From: Candidatus Pelagibacter sp.
Lineage (GTDB): Bacteria; Pseudomonadota; Alphaproteobacteria; Pelagibacterales; Pelagibacteraceae
DNA: 7,549 nt
Direction of reading: 5' to 3'
NCBI GenBank assembly: GCA_017880265.1
Contig: JAFJTK010000070.1
Location: forward strand, 1-7,549
Shown here: piece by piece, positions 6,577 through 7,549 of the stretch
Numbering within the stretch: position 1 is the first letter of the stretch
Layout of the letters: each line of letters starts with the position of its first letter
Notes under the pieces: model-generated
What the model saw: the letters and a program-made list of their open reading frames with translations, nothing else
Databases searched by the model: none
Told to the model about the DNA's origin: nothing
Position numbers and translations under genes: made by a program

Positions 6577-7412
6577 TGGCAAAAATTTATTTTCAGGGTA
6601 CTTTTGGAGCATACTCACATTTAGCTGCATTAGCAGTTGATCCAGATGCAGAAATAATCCCATGCAAAACATTTGATGATTGTTTTAATAAAGCAGGCCT
6701 TGAACCAGATTGTAAAATAATTATTCCTGAGTCTAATAGGATTACTGGAAATATAGGTATTGAATATTTAATTTTTAAACACAGACTTAATATATATAAA
6801 GAACATTTTCAAAAAATAGAGCATAATTTGCTAGGTCAGCCTGGTGCAAAGCTTAGTGATATAAAAGAAGTATATTCTCATGCACAAGGCTTGTCTCAAT
6901 GTTCTAAATTTATAAAAGAAAATAACATAGCTGAACACATCAGAGCAGATACTGCTGGTTCTGCAGAGATGATTTCAAAAACAAAAGATATTAAGCAATC
7001 TGCTATAGCTTCTTCTTTAAGTGCCAAAATTTATGGATTAGACATTGTGAAAAAAAATATCGAAAATGAAAGTGGCAATTTAACAAGATTTTTAGTAATG
7101 GGTAAAAATATTTCTCAACCTGAATTTGGTAATAATAAATATATCACTTCTTTTTTATTTAAGCTTAAAAGCAAGCCAGCAGCTCTTTATCAATCTTTAG
7201 GTGGATTTGCTATTAATGGTGTGAACTTAACTAAATTACAAAGTTATCCTGAAAAAAATACTTTCGATTCATTCTTTTTTTTATGTGATCTGGATGGTCA
7301 TATTGAAGACCCAAAAGTCCAAAAATCTTTAGAGGAGTTAGGCCTTCATTGTGAGGATTTTCACGTCTTAGGTGTTTTTGAGGCTGATAAGTTAAGAGAG
7401 AAAAAAAATTAA
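6576..7412 (+). CDS. pheA: Prephenate dehydratase with C-terminal ACT domain
   Basis: The enzyme decarboxylates and dehydrates prephenate to phenylpyruvate, the committed step to phenylalanine. It is the monofunctional form (278 residues) without a chorismate mutase domain. The catalytic part covers about 3-180: FQGTFGAYSHLAA (6-18), PESNRITGNIG (51-61), YSHAQGLSQC (100-109, matching SHPQALAQC), DTAGSAEM (125-132), SAIASSLSAKIYGL (142-155) and NLTRFLVMG (168-176, the TRF motif). The ACT domain, which normally binds phenylalanine for feedback, spans about 190-270, with KPAALYQSL (200-208, the GALV region) and NLTKLQSYP (217-225, where ESRP is usual). The normally near-invariant PIENS reads PESNR, so its Glu position is Ser while the Asn is kept. 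Cotranscribed with kdsB through a 1-base overlap, an order also seen in other alphaproteobacteria. Confidence 0.93.
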   Translation: MAKIYFQGTFGAYSHLAALAVDPDAEIIPCKTFDDCFNKAGLEPDCKIIIPESNRITGNIGIEYLIFKHRLNIYKEHFQKIEHNLLGQPGAKLSDIKEVYSHAQGLSQCSKFIKENNIAEHIRADTAGSAEMISKTKDIKQSAIASSLSAKIYGLDIVKKNIENESGNLTRFLVMGKNISQPEFGNNKYITSFLFKLKSKPAALYQSLGGFAINGVNLTKLQSYPEKNTFDSFFFLCDLDGHIEDPKVQKSLEELGLHCEDFHVLGVFEADKLREKKN

Positions 7413-7419
7413 TCTTTTC

Positions 7420-7449
7420 TTGTAGAATAGAAAATATAACTGCTATAAT
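7420..7449 (+). promoter_or_regulatory. Promoter of the SRP RNA gene
   Basis: A perfect TATAAT (7444-7449) lies six bases before G7456, the first base of the closing helix of the SRP RNA, which is the expected distance to a transcription start. A weak -35, TTGTAG (7420-7425), is 18 bp upstream. The promoter fits entirely between the pheA stop and the RNA gene, so the RNA can be transcribed independently of kdsB-pheA. Confidence 0.6.
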
Positions 7450-7455
7450 AGTTTT

Positions 7456-7539
7456 GGAGGCTAGAGGTGGATGCTGCTTGAACCCGACCAGATCCTAACG
7501 GAAGCAGTCGTAGAGACAGTTATTCAGGTTCTAGTCTCC
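7456..7539 (+). ncRNA. ffs: Small bacterial SRP RNA (4.5S-like)
   Basis: This is the RNA of the signal recognition particle, which binds Ffh and FtsY and guides membrane proteins to the translocon. The ends form a 10-bp closing helix, GGAGGCTAGA (7456-7465) with TCTAGTCTCC (7530-7539), with one G-U pair. By hand, 7468-7479 pairs with 7513-7526, leaving bulges at 7516 and 7521. An asymmetric loop follows, GAACCC (7480-7485) against GTA (7510-7512), as in alphaproteobacterial SRP RNAs. Helix 8 is 7486-7509: GACCAGATCC, loop TAAC, GGAAGCAGTC, containing the conserved GGAAGCAG side that binds Ffh. The apical tetraloop is UAAC rather than GGAA. At about 84 nt it is shorter than the 114-nt E. coli RNA. 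No terminator is visible in the last ten bases, and mature ends may differ by a few bases. Confidence 0.93.
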
Positions 7540-7549
7540 TTAAAATAAA

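Noticed and set aside
7456..7539. Inverted repeat GGAGGCTAGA / TCTAGTCTCC as a terminator or mobile-element end after pheA
   Set aside because: The arms are 64 bases apart and enclose the conserved SRP RNA helix 8; they form its closing stem.
1..7549. CRISPR array, insertion sequence, prophage or defence island
   Set aside because: No direct-repeat array, transposase, integrase, nuclease-helicase set or composition break is visible; every gene is housekeeping.

Overview
The window looks like core chromosome of a streamlined alphaproteobacterium, most likely the SAR11 clade (Pelagibacterales, 'Candidatus Pelagibacter' type). The grounds are a base composition of about 27-28% GC (sampled by eye), Lys/Asn/Ile-rich proteins, almost no intergenic DNA, a GcrA cell-cycle regulator (an alphaproteobacterial protein), and the order cytochrome c <- -> kdsB-pheA that is familiar from rhizobia. 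The SAR11 assignment is an inference from composition and gene content.

Layout, left to right. Positions 1-1420 hold a minus-strand pair, rnd (short RNase D-type exonuclease) followed by kdsD (arabinose-5-phosphate isomerase, cut by the window edge), joined by a 1-nt TAATG overlap. Divergent from rnd, with about 26 bp between start codons, is an NDUFA9-like atypical short-chain dehydrogenase (1447-2418). It converges with gcrA (2435-2929, minus). A 170-bp gap separates gcrA from the plus-strand arginine pair argD-argF (3100-5197, 1-nt spacing). argF overlaps by 9 nt, tail to tail, a membrane-anchored cytochrome c gene (5189-5728, minus). Divergent from that gene is kdsB-pheA (5845-7412), again joined by a TAATG overlap. 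The window ends with a small SRP RNA gene (about 7456-7539) that has its own strong -10 box.

How the genes work together: kdsD and kdsB are the first and the activating step of Kdo synthesis for lipopolysaccharide, at opposite ends of the window. argD and argF are successive activities of the arginine branch. pheA makes phenylpyruvate. The cytochrome and the NDUFA9-like protein belong to or near the respiratory chain. GcrA and SRP RNA serve transcription and protein targeting. These are housekeeping functions. I see no mobile element, CRISPR, toxin, phage gene or unfamiliar multigene system, and every gene of any size is recognisable.

The points worth a second look are at residue and nucleotide level. 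The SRP RNA has a UAAC apical tetraloop instead of GGAA. PheA, ArgF and KdsB each depart from textbook motifs at or near substrate sites. GANTC sites, the target of the methylation system GcrA works with, are scarce. Several promoters predict very short or absent 5' leaders, and no clear Shine-Dalgarno sequence precedes any gene.
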